Under the pieces are notes generated by a model. It searched no databases and was not told the origin of the DNA. It was given only the letters and a program-made list of their open reading frames with translations. Shown piece by piece: positions 1 through 7,186 of a DNA stretch of 64,000 bases (positions are counted from its first letter, which is position 1; the number at the start of each line of letters is the position of its first letter). The translations under genes were made by a program, and so were the position numbers. The DNA lies in NCBI RefSeq assembly GCF_030538755.1, contig NZ_JAUNTJ010000009.1:51078-115077 (forward strand). Reading direction: 5' to 3'. Source of the stretch: Paracoccus sp. (in: a-proteobacteria) (lineage in GTDB: Bacteria > Pseudomonadota > Alphaproteobacteria > Rhodobacterales > Rhodobacteraceae).

Positions 1-279
1 GCCATGCAATCGGGCACTGCCCGCACCAAAGGGTGGGTGCTGGAATTTCCCCATGCCGATGCGCGCGACATCGACCCGCTGATGGGCTGGACCAGCAGCG
101 ACGATACCCAAAGCCAGGTGCGGCTGAAATTCGAAACCCGCAAGCAGGCCGAAGATTATGCCCGCGAACACGGGCTGGATTATGTTGTGCGCAATTCGCA
201 TCCGCGCGCGGCCAATGTGCGCCCGCGCGGCTATGGCGAAAACTTCGCCACCGACCGGCGCGCGCCTTGGACGCACTGA
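1..279 (+). CDS. NDUFS4-like accessory subunit of respiratory complex I, 5' end outside window
   Basis: This is the C-terminal part of a small ETC complex I subunit of the NDUFS4 (18 kDa) family, which in alphaproteobacteria and mitochondria docks on the peripheral arm of NADH:ubiquinone oxidoreductase. The visible 92 residues carry the family signatures: W(V/L)LEF near the start, DPLMGW followed by SSDDTQSQV, a [11 protein letters not shown] helix, and the closing [16 protein letters not shown]. Family members usually have some 10-15 more residues, so the ATG at position 4 is probably an internal Met and the true start lies left of the window. The following acetyltransferase gene overlaps its last codons. 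Confidence 0.88.
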   Translation, partial: AMQSGTARTKGWVLEFPHADARDIDPLMGWTSSDDTQSQVRLKFETRKQAEDYAREHGLDYVVRNSHPRAANVRPRGYGENFATDRRAPWTH

Positions 280-731
280 CGATCACGCGCGAGGACCCTT
301 TGGCCGGGGATCTGGCGCTGCTGTTCGACCGGCATCATCTGGCCTGCACGGCAGACACGCCGCCCGAATCGAATCACATGCTGGATCGTGGTGAACTGGT
401 TGCGCCGGACATCGCCTTTTATGTGCTGCGCGATGCCGGGCAGCCGCTGGGCATGGGCGCGATCAAGCGGATCGCCCCCACCCATGGCGAGATCAAATCC
501 ATGCACATTCTGGCCGAGGCGCGCGGGCGCGGCCTGTCGCATCGCCTGCTGGCCCATCTGATGGATCAGGCGCGCGCCGCCGGTCTGCTGCGCCTGTCGC
601 TGGAAACCGGGGTGCAGCCCACCTTTGACGCGGCGCGGGTGCTGTATGCGCGGGCCGGTTTTCAGGAATGTGATCCCTTTGGCGATTACCGGGCCGACCC
701 GAACAGCGTATTCATGACGCGGGCGCTGTGA
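267..731 (+). CDS. GNAT family N-acetyltransferase
   Basis: The 154-residue product is a single GNAT domain that would move an acetyl group from acetyl-CoA to an unidentified amine. The acetyl-CoA loop is visible as [11 protein letters not shown] around residues 88-98, after the beta-strand GEIKSMHIL, and the C-terminal part holds the usual [13 protein letters not shown] beta-alpha element. The reading frame is open further upstream but that stretch is only the shadow of the complex I gene; a TTG at 267 gives a protein of normal GNAT length. It overlaps the upstream gene by 13 bases, so the two are probably co-translated. The substrate cannot be told from sequence. Confidence 0.82.
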   Translation: MDALTITREDPLAGDLALLFDRHHLACTADTPPESNHMLDRGELVAPDIAFYVLRDAGQPLGMGAIKRIAPTHGEIKSMHILAEARGRGLSHRLLAHLMDQARAAGLLRLSLETGVQPTFDAARVLYARAGFQECDPFGDYRADPNSVFMTRAL

Positions 732-764
732 CCGATGCAGCAGCTTGCCAGAAGGACGCAACAC

Positions 765-1130
765 ATGACCGCACGCTTTTTCCTTGCTGTCGCCTTGTTG
801 GGCGCGGCCCCCGCGCTGGCGCAACAACAGACCAACCGGCCCGAGGACGGGGCGTTTATATCGCAGGTCACGTTCACATGCGAACGCGGGGTGCAGGTGC
901 CGGTGGCCTATGTGACGGTGCCGACAGGCGAATCCTTTGCCGTTGCCCATATCGACGGCCAGCAGATCGCCATGATTCAGGTCGTGTCGGGGTCAGGCAC
1001 CCGCTATCGCTCGGTCGATGAGGCGCGCCCGTATGAACTGCACGCCAAAGGCAGCGACGGGATGTTCTTTTACGGCCCTGACGGCGATGCGGCTGATCTG
1101 CTGTCGGATTGCACCGTAAGCGACACTTGA
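765..1130 (+). CDS. MliC-like lysozyme inhibitor, secreted
   Basis: The 121-residue protein looks like a periplasmic or outer-membrane-facing MliC/PliC inhibitor of C-type lysozyme. Residues 2-19 form a signal peptide ending in ALA before Gln20. The mature part has two cysteines (about C39 and C116) placed to close the small beta-barrel, the SGSGTRYRS loop, and an ELHAKGSDGMFF strand that matches the KG region of the family. There is no Cys right after the signal, so it is not a lipoprotein. The ATG at 765 is chosen over the in-frame ATG at 735 because AGAAGGA lies eight bases before it. Function is inferred from family resemblance. Confidence 0.72.
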   Translation: MTARFFLAVALLGAAPALAQQQTNRPEDGAFISQVTFTCERGVQVPVAYVTVPTGESFAVAHIDGQQIAMIQVVSGSGTRYRSVDEARPYELHAKGSDGMFFYGPDGDAADLLSDCTVSDT

Positions 1131-1164
1131 TCCCGCCCCGCGCTTGGCGCAAAAGCGGCACAGC

Positions 1165-1241
1165 GGTCCCGTAGCTCAACTGGATAGAGCAGCCGACTTC
1201 TAATCGGCAGGTTGAGGGTTCGATTCCTTCCGGGATCGCCA
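1165..1241 (+). tRNA. tRNA-Arg (anticodon TCT)
   Basis: A 77-base cloverleaf with encoded CCA. Acceptor GGTCCCG pairs with CGGGATC (one G-T pair), the anticodon stem is GCCGA/TCGGC, the loop is CTTCTAA with TCT at 1199-1201, and the T-loop is GGTTCGATTCC. It reads AGA (and AGG) codons, which are rare in this GC-rich genome. Confidence 0.97.
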
Positions 1242-1298
1242 TATTCCATTATTAATCAAAGGCTTGCCGGGGCGCTTGCAGCCTGCATTAACCAACGA

Positions 1299-1327
1299 AA
1301 AAGGCCGGGCATGTGGCCCGGCCTTTT
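1299..1327. terminator. Bidirectional Rho-independent terminator
   Basis: An eight-base GC stem (GGCCGGGC with GCCCGGCC, loop ATGTG) is flanked by an A-run on the left and TTTT on the right, so it can stop transcripts from the tRNA-Arg side and from the convergent Bax-inhibitor gene on the other strand. Confidence 0.88.
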
Positions 1328-1346
1328 GGTCTGTATGGGGCGGCGA

Positions 1347-2093
1347 TTATTCGCGGTTGCCCATGAATTGCAGCAGGAACATGAACAGGTTCAGGAAATC
1401 CAGATACAGTTTCAGCGCACCCATGATCGCGGTCTTGCCTACGAATTCATCGCCGCTGTCGCGCATTTGCAGATAGGTGTTTTTGATGTTCTGGGTGTCA
1501 TAGGCGGTCAGACCGGCAAAGATCAGCACGCCCAAAATCGAGATGGCGAACTGCATCCCCGACGATTGCAGGAAGATGTTCACGATCGAGGCGACGATCA
1601 GGCCGATCACGCCCATAATCAGGAAGCTGCCCCAGCCCGAGATGTCTTTCTTGGTGGTATAGCCCCACAGCGACAGGCCGGCAAAGGCGATGGCCGTCAC
1701 AAGGAAGGTCTGCACGATGGACGTGCCGGTGAACACCAGAAAGATCGAGCTGATCGACACGCCCATGATGGCGGCGAAGGCATAGAACAGCACGGTTGCG
1801 CCCTGAACCGACAGCCGGTTCAGCGCCGCGCCAAAGGCAAAGACCATAATCAGCGGCGCGAACATCACCAGCCATTTCAGCGGGCTGGTATACAGCGCGA
1901 CACCCAGCGGCGACAGCGTGCCGTTGGCCGACACCGCAGCCTGCGAAATGCCATAGGCGGCCACTGCGGTCACGCCCATGCCCACCGACATCAGCCCATA
2001 GACGCGGTTCATGTAGGAACGCAGGCCCTCGTCGATTGCGGCCTGTTGTGCCACACCGCTCTGGGCCGTGCGGAAGGTGTTGTATTCTGCCAT
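1347..2093 (-). CDS. Bax inhibitor-1 / YccA family membrane protein
   Basis: The 248-residue protein is an integral inner-membrane protein of the BI-1 (TMBIM) family, members of which act as pH-sensitive calcium leak channels or FtsH-protease modulators. About seven hydrophobic segments follow a polar 25-residue N-terminus. The family's C-terminal marks are present: GLTAYDTQNIK and LKLYLDFLNLFMFLLQFMG near the end. Start is the ATG at 2093 (MAEYNTF), preceded by GGGAGAG; the longer frame upstream lacks a good ribosome site. It stands alone, convergent with tRNA-Arg. The cellular role in this organism is not shown by the sequence. Confidence 0.9.
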   Translation of the reverse strand: MAEYNTFRTAQSGVAQQAAIDEGLRSYMNRVYGLMSVGMGVTAVAAYGISQAAVSANGTLSPLGVALYTSPLKWLVMFAPLIMVFAFGAALNRLSVQGATVLFYAFAAIMGVSISSIFLVFTGTSIVQTFLVTAIAFAGLSLWGYTTKKDISGWGSFLIMGVIGLIVASIVNIFLQSSGMQFAISILGVLIFAGLTAYDTQNIKNTYLQMRDSGDEFVGKTAIMGALKLYLDFLNLFMFLLQFMGNRE

Positions 2094-2206
2094 ATGACTC
2101 TCCCGTAAATCCGTATCGGCGTAGGGGGATGCCCCCGTTCGTTGCAAGGCAATATTGTCCGGCCGGGCCATTTTTTCAATGCCGTAACTGCGTAAAATGC
2201 CGCATC

Positions 2207-3166
2207 TCACAGGGTAATGACCACCTTTCCGGTCGAGGCGCGGTCGCGCAGCCGGGCAAAGCCGTCGGCCACGCGGTCAAGGGGCAGGGTTTCCTGCGTC
2301 AGCGGCGGCAGGCGTCCGTCGGCGGCCATGGCGAACAGCTCGGTCAGGCTGGCGCGCAGGGCGGTGCTGTCCAGCTTGCGATAGCCGCCCCAGTAAAAGC
2401 CGTGGATGGCGATGTTCTTGACCAGCGCGTGGTTCAGCGGCAGGGCAGGCGGCCTGCCCCCGGCAAAGCCGATGACCAGATGCCGCCCGCCCGGACGCAG
2501 CGCGCCAAAGGCCGCCAGCCCCGGCGCATCGCCGACCGGATCATAGACGACATCGACCCCGCCCAGATCGCGCAGCGCCTGTTTCAGATCACCGGTGCTG
2601 CTGCTGTCGATAACCTCATGCGCACCGGCGGCGCGCACCGCCGCCAGCCGGTCGGCACCACGGGCGATGCCGATGACCCGCGCGCCCATGGCCGCGCCGA
2701 TCTGCACCGCCGTCAGCCCCACACCACCTGCCGCGCCCAGAACCGCCAGCGTTTCGCCCGCCCGCAGGTCGCCGCGCAGGGTCAGGGCCAGATGGCTGGT
2801 GCCATAGGCGATCTGGAACCCGGCGGCCTGCTCATCGCTGACCGCATCGGGGATCGGAACGCAGGCACTGGCCGGTGCCAGCATCTGCTGCGCCAGCGTG
2901 CCGGGAAAGTTCACCGCAACCCGCATCCCCGGCGTCAGCCCGCTGTCACCCGGCGCGCTGATGACCACGCCCGCGCCCTCCAGCCCCGGCGTAAAGGGGA
3001 ACGGCTCGGCTTCCTGATAGCGGCCCTGCGCCTTGAGAAGATCGGCAAAGTTGAGCGCGGCGGCTTTCATCTGCACCAGAACGTCACCGGGACCGGGAAC
3101 CGGGGCGGCAATCGCAATCAGGCGTGGAGCGGCGCCCTGTGATTCTATCTCGGCTGCCTTGAGCAT
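2207..3166 (-). CDS. NADPH:quinone oxidoreductase, zinc-independent MDR family
   Basis: The 319 residues match the quinone oxidoreductase branch of medium-chain dehydrogenases. The N-terminal GroES-like domain has NFADLLKAQGRY and PGLEGAGVV; the Rossmann domain shows the nucleotide loop AVLGAAGGVGLTAVQIG around residues 142-158. The structural and catalytic zinc cysteines of alcohol dehydrogenases are missing, as expected for this branch, which reduces quinones or conjugated enones with NADPH in the cytoplasm. Start ATG at 3166. It ends a few bases upstream of the BI-1 promoter region and appears to be a single gene. The exact substrate is unknown. Confidence 0.87.
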   Translation of the reverse strand: MLKAAEIESQGAAPRLIAIAAPVPGPGDVLVQMKAAALNFADLLKAQGRYQEAEPFPFTPGLEGAGVVISAPGDSGLTPGMRVAVNFPGTLAQQMLAPASACVPIPDAVSDEQAAGFQIAYGTSHLALTLRGDLRAGETLAVLGAAGGVGLTAVQIGAAMGARVIGIARGADRLAAVRAAGAHEVIDSSSTGDLKQALRDLGGVDVVYDPVGDAPGLAAFGALRPGGRHLVIGFAGGRPPALPLNHALVKNIAIHGFYWGGYRKLDSTALRASLTELFAMAADGRLPPLTQETLPLDRVADGFARLRDRASTGKVVITL

Positions 3167-3348
3167 GGTTTATTTCCTGCCTTTGTTTCCAGACGGATAG
3201 TAACGGACCGGCCGATCCGCTGCAAATTTGCATGATGTGCAGTAAATGACCTGTCTTTTTGGTCAGGATGGGGCTTATTAACCATATTGGCGCTCGAAAA
3301 TTGCAATTTGCTGGGGTAGGCCGATTATAGATTGAATAAGGGGTTGTC

Positions 3349-3708
3349 ATGAAACACGGTGTCGATGTTCATGTTGGTAAGCGTATCCGTCATCGTCGGT
3401 GGATGATCGGGATGACACAACAACAGCTGGCCGAAAAGGTTGGCATCAAGTTCCAGCAGATTCAAAAGTATGAAACCGGGATGAACCGCGTTTCTGCCTC
3501 GCGTTTGTGGGATATTTCTCGGGCGGTTGACGTGCCGGTCAGCTTTTTCTTCGACGGCCTGAACGAAGGCCAGATCATGGAGCAGATCGAAGGCGACATC
3601 ATCGCCGACAAAGAGGCGCTGCAACTGGTCCGGGCCTATTACGCCATGCCCGCCGCGCAGCGTCGGCAGATTTTCGAACTGGCGCGGGTGCTGTCTGACG
3701 CCGCCTGA
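3349..3708 (+). CDS. XRE-family helix-turn-helix regulator
   Basis: A 119-residue DNA-binding protein. Residues 9-63 form an HTH_3 domain: GKRIRHRRWMIGMTQQQLAE, then the recognition helix in GIKFQQIQKYETG, ending with SFFFDGL. The remaining 55 residues contain a helical region ending in a RRQIFELARVL helix and probably serve dimerisation. This two-part layout is common in Rhodobacterales regulators of about 120-130 residues. It is divergent from the quinone oxidoreductase across a 182-base AT-richer gap, so it could regulate that gene or itself; no operator could be assigned. Confidence 0.88.
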   Translation: MKHGVDVHVGKRIRHRRWMIGMTQQQLAEKVGIKFQQIQKYETGMNRVSASRLWDISRAVDVPVSFFFDGLNEGQIMEQIEGDIIADKEALQLVRAYYAMPAAQRRQIFELARVLSDAA

Positions 3709-3809
3709 GGGGGCGTTAATCAAATACCGCTTTACTCTCCTTAAGCGAGTAAATGCACATAATGCAGAGTGGGCGGCAGATCCACCTGTCAAAAAACACA
3801 CGGGGAGGA

Positions 3810-3836
3810 GGGGCGCGGATCGAACCGCGCCCCTTT
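3810..3836 (+). terminator. Terminator hairpin after the XRE regulator
   Basis: Perfect nine-base stem GGGGCGCGG with CCGCGCCCC, loop ATCGAA, followed by TTT and preceded by a run of six A at 3791-3796. It separates the regulator from hisN. Confidence 0.75.
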
Positions 3837-3917
3837 CCCTTTGTCCCTCATGCTGGCACAAGGTTGCCAAATCCACGCGGGCGTCCCTGTGCCCGGCGCA
3901 GACTTTGGGATACAGCC

Positions 3918-4712
3918 ATGCCACAGCACGATCACCGCGCCATCATCGACACGGCCCATGCGCTGGCCGATCAGGCGGCCCAGGCCATCCTGCCCTTGTT
4001 CCGCAGCCCGCTGACGGCGGAAAACAAGCTGGCGGGCGGGTTTGATCCGGTAACGGCGGCGGATCGCGCCTCGGAACAGGCGATGCGGGCCATCCTGGCC
4101 GAGCGCCGCCCCGATGATGCGATTCTGGGCGAAGAATTCGGTGCCCAACCCGGCCGGTCGGGGCTGACATGGGTGCTGGACCCTATCGACGGCACCCGCG
4201 CCTTTATCTGCGGTGCGCCGACATGGGGCGTGCTGATCGGGCTGCGCGATGAAACCGGCCCGCTCTATGGGGTGATCGACCAGCCCTATACCGGCGAACG
4301 GTTCGAGGGCGGCCTTGGTCTGGCGCGCATGACGGGTCCGCGTGGCGAAACCGCGCTGGCGGTGCGTCAGACAACCGATCTGGCGCAGGCGACGCTGATG
4401 TCCACCTACCCCGAGGTCGGCAGCCCCGCCGAAGCCGCCGCCTTTCACCGCGTGGCCGGGCAGGTGCGGCTGACCCGCTATGGCATGGATTGCTATGCCT
4501 ATGCGCTGCTGGCGCTGGGGCATGTCGATCTGGTGATCGAGGCCGGTTTGCAGGCTTATGACGTGGTGGCGCCGATTGCCGTGGTGCGCGCGGCGGGCGG
4601 GATCGTGACCGACTGGCAGGGCGGCGACCCGTCCGGCGGCGGGCAGATCATCGCCGCCGCGACGCCCGAACTGCATCGCGCGGCGCTGGCGCTGCTGAAC
4701 CAAACGGCCTGA
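3918..4712 (+). CDS. hisN: Histidinol-phosphatase, inositol monophosphatase fold
   Basis: The 264-residue enzyme belongs to the Mg-dependent inositol monophosphatase superfamily, in the branch that hydrolyses histidinol phosphate in histidine biosynthesis in alphaproteobacteria and actinobacteria. Metal-binding motifs are in place: GEEFG near residue 74, WVLDPIDGTRAF around residues 88-99, and the C-terminal YDVVAPIAVVRAAGG. The start ATG at 3918 follows the terminator of the regulator; the longer frame to 3753 runs through that hairpin and is not credible. mgtE begins 12 bases after the stop, so the two may be co-transcribed. The alternative, a generic inositol or sulfite-pathway phosphatase, cannot be excluded. 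Confidence 0.82.
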   Translation: MPQHDHRAIIDTAHALADQAAQAILPLFRSPLTAENKLAGGFDPVTAADRASEQAMRAILAERRPDDAILGEEFGAQPGRSGLTWVLDPIDGTRAFICGAPTWGVLIGLRDETGPLYGVIDQPYTGERFEGGLGLARMTGPRGETALAVRQTTDLAQATLMSTYPEVGSPAEAAAFHRVAGQVRLTRYGMDCYAYALLALGHVDLVIEAGLQAYDVVAPIAVVRAAGGIVTDWQGGDPSGGGQIIAAATPELHRAALALLNQTA

Positions 4713-4724
4713 CAGGGGGCGCCG

Positions 4725-6170
4725 ATGACCGACGACAGCCGCAAGCACGACGATGACACCGCCGCGCCGATCCTGACCGAACCGGCCGAACCTGCTGCGC
4801 CCGCCGAACTGGACGATGACGACGATTTCCTGCCCCGGCGCGAATTGCTGGCCCAGATCAATCAGGCCATCGTCGATCAGGACGCCGCCCGGCTGGAAGA
4901 ACTGCTGGAACCGATGCACGGCGCCGACATCGCCGACATCATCGAGCGGCTGACCCCGGCGCAGCGCCGCGTCTTTCTGGACCTCTATTCGATCGAGATC
5001 GACGGCGAGATCCTGTCCGAAATCGACGAGGCCGTGCGCGATCAGGTCATCGACGCGCTGCCCCCCGAGGTGCTGGCCGAGGCCGTGCGCGAGATGGACA
5101 GCGACGATGTTGTCGATCTGGTCGAGGACATGGACGAAGGCGAGCGGCAGGAAATTCTTGCCGCGCTGGACGAATCCGACCGGGCGGCGGTGCAGCAGTC
5201 GCTGACCTATCCCGAATATTCCGCCGGTCGTCTGATGCAGTCCGAGGTGGTGACAGGGCCGGAGCACTGGACAGCGGGCGAGGCCATCGACTATCTGCGC
5301 CGGCACGAAGACGACCTGCCCGAACAGTTCTATCACATCATTCTGGTGGACCCGCGCCACCAGCCCATCGGTTATGTGACGCTGGGCCGGCTGCTGTCCA
5401 GCGGGCGCGACGTGCCGCTGCGCGATCTGGCCGAGGACAGTTTCCGCACCATCAGCGCCACCGCCGACGAAAGCGATGTGGCCTATGTGTTCAACCAGTA
5501 TCACCTGATTTCCGCCCCGGTCGTGGATGACGCCGACCGGCTGGTGGGGGTTATCACCATCGACGACGCCATGTCGGTTCTGGACGAAGAACACGAGGAA
5601 GATATCCTGCGTCTGGCAGGGGTTGGCGACGAAAGCTCGATTTCGGATACGGTGCTGGAAACCGTGCGCCAGCGGGTGCCGTGGCTGGGCGCGAATATCT
5701 TTACCGCGCTGCTGGCCGCCGCCGTTATCGCTCTGTTCGAGGATTCGATTGCCCGTATCGTGGCGCTGGCGGTGCTGATGCCCATCGTCACCTCGATTGG
5801 CGGTAATGCGGGCACACAGACGCTGACGGTCGTGGTGCGCGGCCTTGCCACCAAAAGCCTGACCGCCGCCAATATGTGGCGCATCGTCATGCGCGAGGCG
5901 ACCGTGGGCGTGGTCAACGGCGCGACCTTTGGGGCCATTATCGCGGCGGTGGCGTGGATCTGGTTCCGCGATCCGGCGCTGGCCGGGGTGATCGGCGCGG
6001 CGATGATTATCAACCTGACGGTCGCGGCGGTGGGGGGCATTCTGGTGCCGCTGGCGCTGGACAAGCTGGGGGCGGACCCGGCGCTGGCCTCGCCCACCTT
6101 CGTCACCACGCTGACGGATGTGATCGGCTTTTTTGCGTTTCTGGGGCTGGCGACGGTGGTTTTGCTGTGA
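4725..6170 (+). CDS. mgtE: MgtE magnesium transporter
   Basis: A 481-residue Mg2+ channel/transporter. Residues 25-150 are the acidic superhelical MgtE N-domain (many DExxD patterns such as MDSDDVVDLVEDMDEGERQ), residues 155-280 hold two CBS domains that sense cytosolic Mg2+ (RLMQSEVV and SAPVVDDADRLVGVITIDD), a plug helix links to about five transmembrane helices from residue 315 on, with the pore motif GGNAGTQ near residue 365. The first 25 residues are an acidic, low-complexity tail. The stop overlaps the start of the next gene by four bases (GTGA), indicating an operon. Confidence 0.95.
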   Translation: MTDDSRKHDDDTAAPILTEPAEPAAPAELDDDDDFLPRRELLAQINQAIVDQDAARLEELLEPMHGADIADIIERLTPAQRRVFLDLYSIEIDGEILSEIDEAVRDQVIDALPPEVLAEAVREMDSDDVVDLVEDMDEGERQEILAALDESDRAAVQQSLTYPEYSAGRLMQSEVVTGPEHWTAGEAIDYLRRHEDDLPEQFYHIILVDPRHQPIGYVTLGRLLSSGRDVPLRDLAEDSFRTISATADESDVAYVFNQYHLISAPVVDDADRLVGVITIDDAMSVLDEEHEEDILRLAGVGDESSISDTVLETVRQRVPWLGANIFTALLAAAVIALFEDSIARIVALAVLMPIVTSIGGNAGTQTLTVVVRGLATKSLTAANMWRIVMREATVGVVNGATFGAIIAAVAWIWFRDPALAGVIGAAMIINLTVAAVGGILVPLALDKLGADPALASPTFVTTLTDVIGFFAFLGLATVVLL

Positions 6171-6706
6171 CCGACAAGGCGGCATTACGGGCGGCGGCGC
6201 TGGCTGCGCGGGCCGAACAGGGCGGCGATGCGGCAGTGGCGGTTGCGCGGCTGCGCGCGGCGCTGGCCCCCCATGCCGGGCAGGTGCTGGCCGGATACTG
6301 GCCCATGCGGGCCGAGGCCGACCCGCTGCCTGCCATGGCCGCGCATGACGGGCCGTTGTGCCTGCCGGTGGTGCCGGGCCGCGATGTGCCGCTGATCTTC
6401 CGCGCATGGGCACCCGGTGCGGCGCTGGATGCCGGGCCGTTCGGCACTCGGCACCCGCCCGAATCAGCGCCGGTGCTGGTGCCGCAGGTGCTGATCGTGC
6501 CGCTGGCCGCTTTTGACCGGGCGGGGCAGCGGATCGGCTATGGCGGTGGTTTCTATGACCGCACGCTGGCGCAATTGCGCGCCGCCGGGCCGGTGACGGC
6601 CATCGGTTTTGCCTTTGCCTGCCAGCAGGTTGCGGCGGTGCCGGTTGGCCCGTTCGATCAGCCGCTGGACCTGATCGTGACCGACCGCGACACCATTCAC
6701 CCCTGA
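6167..6706 (+). CDS. 5-formyltetrahydrofolate cyclo-ligase
   Basis: The 179-residue enzyme converts 5-formyl-THF to 5,10-methenyl-THF using ATP, which recycles folate. The family hallmark RIGYGGGFYDRTLA (about residues 123-136) binds phosphate and folate, and LIVPLAAFD precedes it; the N-terminal Lys and the R residues in RAAALAARAE are also typical. Start GTG at 6167 overlaps the mgtE stop, so translation is coupled. In many bacteria this gene neighbours 6S RNA, but no clear 6S hairpin was seen in the following gap. Confidence 0.9.
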   Translation: MTDKAALRAAALAARAEQGGDAAVAVARLRAALAPHAGQVLAGYWPMRAEADPLPAMAAHDGPLCLPVVPGRDVPLIFRAWAPGAALDAGPFGTRHPPESAPVLVPQVLIVPLAAFDRAGQRIGYGGGFYDRTLAQLRAAGPVTAIGFAFACQQVAAVPVGPFDQPLDLIVTDRDTIHP

Positions 6707-6715
6707 GCCAAGGTC

Positions 6716-6737
6716 GCGCCGAAAATTTTTTCGGCGC
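6716..6737. terminator. Perfect 10-bp hairpin after the cyclo-ligase gene
   Basis: GCGCCGAAAA pairs with TTTTCGGCGC around a TT loop. It starts ten bases after the stop codon. The T-run is inside the stem rather than after it, so it could be a bidirectional terminator or a transcript-end stabiliser. Confidence 0.6.
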
Positions 6738-6857
6738 AGGTGTCGCGCGCCGAACACGCCGCCCATGCGCCGGATTCTGCGGATAAACCGGGGAAAAACC
6801 CGGTGGAAAACTGGTGAATCCCTGCCCCGAACCCTGCCGGATCATTCGGGAAATCCC

Positions 6858-6882
6858 ATTCGTTAATGATTTGTTAACGAAT
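6858..6882. promoter_or_regulatory. CtrA-type binding site in a 9-bp palindrome
   Basis: TTAA-N7-TTAAC (6863-6878) matches the full CtrA consensus. It is embedded in a perfect inverted repeat, ATTCGTTAA at 6858-6866 and TTAACGAAT at 6874-6882. A GACTC methylation site (GANTC) starts two bases later at 6884. This is what cell-cycle-controlled promoters of alphaproteobacteria look like. Confidence 0.65.
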
Positions 6883-7017
6883 TGACTCGCCGCGCTGCGG
6901 CATTTGGGGGCGGCAAATCGGGGGCGCTCTGTCAACGTGAAAAGAGGTTACGAAACCGTAAAAATTTGGTTGAAAGCCGCGACGGATCACGGCAGGTAGT
7001 GGGGCACGGTCCCGGCG

Positions 7018-7033
7018 ACACAATATCTGGTGG
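7018..7033. promoter_or_regulatory. Candidate NrdR box
   Basis: ACACAATATCTGGTGG agrees at 13 of 16 positions with the NrdR consensus ACACWATATATWGTGT. NrdR represses ribonucleotide reductase genes. NrdR boxes normally come in pairs; the adjacent GCACTATAAAG at 7033-7043 is only a weak second half, so the call is tentative. A GGTGG/CCACC inverted repeat also spans this stretch. Confidence 0.4.
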
Positions 7034-7186
7034 CACTATAAAGACCACCGACCTCGCGGCAGGATCAGATTTTGGGCTAGTCAGGACTGGTGGTTTCGGC
7101 CTTCTCCGCGCGCGTCACGCTGCGCGGTCCTGTTCCGACTGGCTGCGTAGAATCCCCCGTGGCGGGGCACGGACATGAGGGCAGGC

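Larger units (their letters stand above)
6738..7186 (+). promoter_or_regulatory. Long nrdJ leader region
   Basis: About 450 bases without a credible gene. It holds a small ACCGGG/CCCGGT hairpin near 6787-6804, a CtrA-type palindrome at 6858-6882, a candidate NrdR box at 7018-7033, and four GANTC sites (6773, 6816, 6884, 7150). The AT-rich part is around 6850-6885 and 6935-6970. The arrangement suggests that ribonucleotide reductase expression is tied to the cell cycle and to nucleotide status; promoter elements themselves could not be placed. Confidence 0.55.

Noticed and set aside
3789-6935. A 1048-codon open frame on the minus strand opposite hisN, mgtE and the cyclo-ligase gene
   Set aside because: It is Arg/Gly/His-rich low-complexity sequence with no recognisable domain and is antisense to three clear genes; such frames are normal in very GC-rich DNA.
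6738-7186. Cobalamin riboswitch or 6S RNA upstream of the B12-dependent nrdJ
   Set aside because: No B12-box resembling the conserved GCCACTG/AGCCAGGAGACCTGCC core and no long 6S-type hairpin with a central bubble was found by eye. A covariance-model scan would decide.
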